From NCBI GenBank assembly GCA_020137815.1, contig CM035360.1, positions 2,865,078-2,929,077 on the forward strand: DNA of 64,000 nt, written 5' to 3'. The DNA is from Hormiphora californensis. Taxonomy: Eukaryota > Ctenophora > Tentaculata > Cydippida > Pleurobrachiidae. A model generated the notes under the pieces. That model did no database searches and was not told where the DNA came from. It was given only the letters and a program-made list of their open reading frames with translations. The translations under genes and the position numbers were made by a program. Shown here piece after piece: positions 61,300-64,000 of the stretch; the stretch's first letter is position 1, and each line of letters begins with the position of its first letter.

Positions 61300-63150
61300 A
61301 GGGAGCGAAACGCCTGGTTTGGCCCCCAAAAAAAAAAATTAAAATTTCGTTTCTATCAGGGGTTTTTTTCTGTGACACCAAATCCAAGGGGAACCCTCAC
61401 AACACGGGTGTCCGGCCCTCCCTTGGGATTATTAGGGTTAAAATTTATTTTAATCCAATTTTTTAAGGGTTTTTGAGGCCCCCGGAAGGCTATAATTTGT
61501 TTGGGGGTTTTTTTCCCCGGGAGAAAAATGACAAATTATTTCCCCCATTTAGAAAAACCGTCAGAGGGAGCGAAAAAACTTTGGGCCCGGGAAACCTTTC
61601 CATTTCCCCGTGGAGGTAAAAGTAAACCATTGGACCATTTTTTTGGGTTTTGATCTTTCAGGAAAGAAAAAAAAGGGTTGGGAAACGCCCTCCAAATATT
61701 ATTTTTTTTGTTTGGGGGGAAAAACATCTTTGTACCAAACAAAACCCAAATTAATTTCTTTTGTCAGTAGCAATAAAAAAAAATTTTTTAGGAGGGAAAT
61801 GGGAAAAAGGGAAAAAAAGGGAAGTAAGGTTGAAAAAAGGGCCCTATATTTTTCCTAAAAAAAAAAAGGGAGCCCCCAAAAGTGTCCAAATTTGGATGAA
61901 ATAAATAAAAAAGGGCAGCCAAAATAAAAATGTAAATTGATTACACCCAGGCGGGGGGGAAAACTGTTTTTTTTTGTTTTTTAAAATAATTTGGGTTCTA
62001 AGGGGGGACCCCCTGGTTTCCGGGGGGTTAAAAAAGTATAAATGTGTGTTTTTGTAAAAATAAAAAAGGAAATTTATTTGGAACCCAAATTTCTTATTTT
62101 TTTTTTAATTCCTTGGGGTATTGAAAAATTTTCCCGAGCTTTTGGCCCCCGTGATTTCTTTTGTTGTTTTAGTTCATTATATTTGTACTTTATAAGTGTT
62201 TTGGGAAAAAATAGTTAGGGGCTAGGGAAAGGCATTTTTGCCAAATTAAAAAAGGAATTTTCGGACCTTTAGGAAGGGTCGAATTTTAAAAACAGGAAAA
62301 GGATTTTAACCCCGGCCTTTTGGAACAACCCTTTTTGGGGTAATGGCTTTCAAGTGATGGAGGGTTATTTTGGGAAAGGAAGGACGGAAAAACAAACTTT
62401 TGGGGAGGGGAAAAAGTAGGGGGGGAAAAAAAAAGGCGGGAAGGAAAAAAGGGGGGGTAAAAGGGGTAAAGGGAAAAAAGGGGGAAATTCCGGGGGGGAG
62501 GAAGGGAGGGGGGAGGAGGAGGAGGGAGGGAGAGGGAAAGGCGGGAAAAGGGAAGGGGGAGGAGAGGGGGTAGGAAAAAAGGGGAAGGGGGGAAAGGAAG
62601 AAAAGGGGGGGGGAGCGGGGAGGAAGGGGAGGGGAGGAGGGAAAAGGGGAGGGAAGGGGGGACGATTCCTTTCCCCTTTTTTTCCTCTTAATAAATTCCT
62701 TTCTTTTCTCTTCTCTTTTTCTATGTTCTTCTCTTTTATTTCTTTTCCCCCCCTTTTTTTTTTTCCCCCCTTTTCCCATTCCCCTTTTAAAAATTTGGGG
62801 GTTATTTTTCTTTTAGGAAGGGGAATAAATAAAAGGGAAAAAGGGGCACACCCAAAAACAAAAAAAGGGAAAAAAGAAACGGAAGGGGGGTTTTTTGGGG
62901 GTTTTAAAAATGGGGAACATGGGAGCGGGAGGTATAGAGGAAATCTTTGAGGTGGGAAAGATAAATTCTGACATTTTTAGGGGGTTTTTTGTTTAAATAT
63001 GGTGATAATGTTTAAACTAGTTTGAGGACGGTATGCATGGGGAAACCAAAATAAAAGAAAATCAATTTATCATTTTTGTCGGGGTTTTGTTTTTGGGAAA
63101 TTTTTTTGATTGTGGTTGTATGCAAGCTTTGCGGACGTAAATTTCCCAAA
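61300..63150. other. Corrupted or low-quality sequence
   Basis: Dense runs of G, A, T and C of 4-10 bases replace normal sequence. 61370-61500 and 61610-61800 align to 63200-63310 and 63405-63590 if runs are collapsed (shared words AACACGG, GTGTC, GGAAGGCT, ACCCAAATTAATT, CAAAGTGTCCAAATT-type). This looks like poor base calls of a second copy rather than biology. No gene should be called here. Confidence 0.8.
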
Positions 63151-64000
63151 AAATGAGTCACTGGATTTACTGGATTGACAGTCACATGCGTCACAATCCA
63201 GTGAACGTCACAACACGGTGTCAGGCCTCCATAGCATTATTAATTAATATTATTACAATCCTATTTGTACATGTTTTAGAGGCCCTCGGAAGGCTTTTAT
63301 TTGTTAAGTTATATAATTTTGTTGGGATTGTCTAGTATCACTTATCTCGCATATCAGAAAGGGCCCTTTTGCAGAATTTTTGGCCCCCGGCCTTGATTTT
63401 TTCCCTTTTTATCGAAGCTAAAAGTAAAACCCTTTTGGGTTTTTTGGATATGATCTTTAAGCGAATTAGGGTAGTAAAACGTATTCATTTTATTTCTTTT
63501 TGTTGGTGTTTTAAACATTTTTTACCAACAAACCCAAATTAATTACTTCTGTCGGCAGCAGTAAAACAAATTATTTTAGAAGGTGAAATAGAACAAGGTA
63601 CACAGTTGAACACATGACATATATTTACATAAAAACACACGGGAGCAAAGTGTCCAAATTAGATGAACTAGACAGTCTAGTAAAAATGTAACTTGTAGAA
63701 GCACTATAGCTCGTATCCTACAACGCCTTCACAAAATGAATTGGGACCCATGACTGTCAGTGAGAGAAAGTGTTAGCGCCCCTACATACTTCAGACCCCT
63801 TTACAAAATTTAAAATCGTCTGGGAAAGCTTTATAATTCGGATAGTGATCTTTCCGTCGCCATCCAGGTCTACTGTCTCAATCATAGCTGGGGGGAAGAG
63901 GATTAGGTTACCATGGAACCGGGGTGTTCATTGTGGGGGGGGATAGATTTAGTGGGGACTAGAAGGGGGACAGTTCACCATCCAGGTCAAATGTCCCAAA
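63151..64000. other. 3' end of window, no recognised gene
   Basis: Normal-looking sequence with a CACTGGATTTACTGGATTGA palindromic stretch near 63160. I see no exon I can support. Confidence 0.55.

Noticed and set aside
62306-62779. Lys/Arg and Pro/Phe-rich ORFs
   Set aside because: They lie in corrupted homopolymer sequence.

Overview
The window is nuclear DNA of an animal. The evidence is multi-exon genes with GT-AG introns (CPSF2 in 17 coding exons, RPC4 in 8), two class A GPCRs, a tandem family of MATH-like/BTB proteins, and dense short non-autonomous DNA transposons, foldbacks, minisatellites and long (CT)n/(GA)n arrays. I cannot name the species. Every well-supported gene start lies a few bases to a few tens of bases after a good 3' splice acceptor, so either 5'-UTR introns or spliced-leader trans-splicing are common here. 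That would fit several invertebrate groups.

Layout. 0.5-2 kb: 3' part of a minus-strand gene with coiled-coil exons and a Cys-rich exon spaced like half of a FYVE finger. 2-8.6 kb: no recognised gene; two hAT-like MITEs and a 1.6-kb Tigger/pogo-like MITE. 8.9-16.8 kb: a multi-exon class A GPCR whose introns hold GA arrays, a 20-bp satellite, a MITE and a 0.9-kb foldback. 17-19.3 kb: CRE cluster, hairpins and a two-unit repeat. 19.3-39.6 kb: a cluster of MATH-like/BTB genes (here B1 to B6), three intact (B1, B2, B4/B5 group gives four full ORFs in total: B1, B2, B4, B5), the rest truncated or frameshifted. B1 and B2 were duplicated in tandem as a 4.1-kb block, and one copy then took a Tigger-like MITE and a 618-bp deletion. 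40.8-43.4 kb: RNA polymerase III subunit RPC4. 43.8-54.2 kb: CPSF2 (CPSF100), with an intronless GPCR nested in intron 9. 54.8-57.2 kb: a PHD-like protein with a 7-residue repeat, with a tRNA-Thr-like gene in its intron. 58.1-61.2 kb: a small RRM-like gene and a decayed paralogue. 61.3-63.1 kb looks like corrupted sequence that copies the cleaner 63.2-63.7 kb.

How the parts relate. RPC4, CPSF2, the PHD-like gene and the RRM-like genes all lie on the plus strand at 0.36-0.9 kb spacing and concern transcription or RNA processing where they can be assigned; this could be an operon-like run but is not proved. MATH-BTB proteins are typically CUL3 substrate adaptors. This family carries an unusual shared C-terminus: a basic PKRRKTRS tail, preceded in three members by a KENxxP sequence resembling an APC/C degron.

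The most unusual general feature is that many introns contain tandem repeats built from the exon's own splice junction (acceptor plus first exon bases, or last exon bases plus donor). It is seen in the minus-strand gene, the first GPCR, RPC4 and at least seven junctions of CPSF2.
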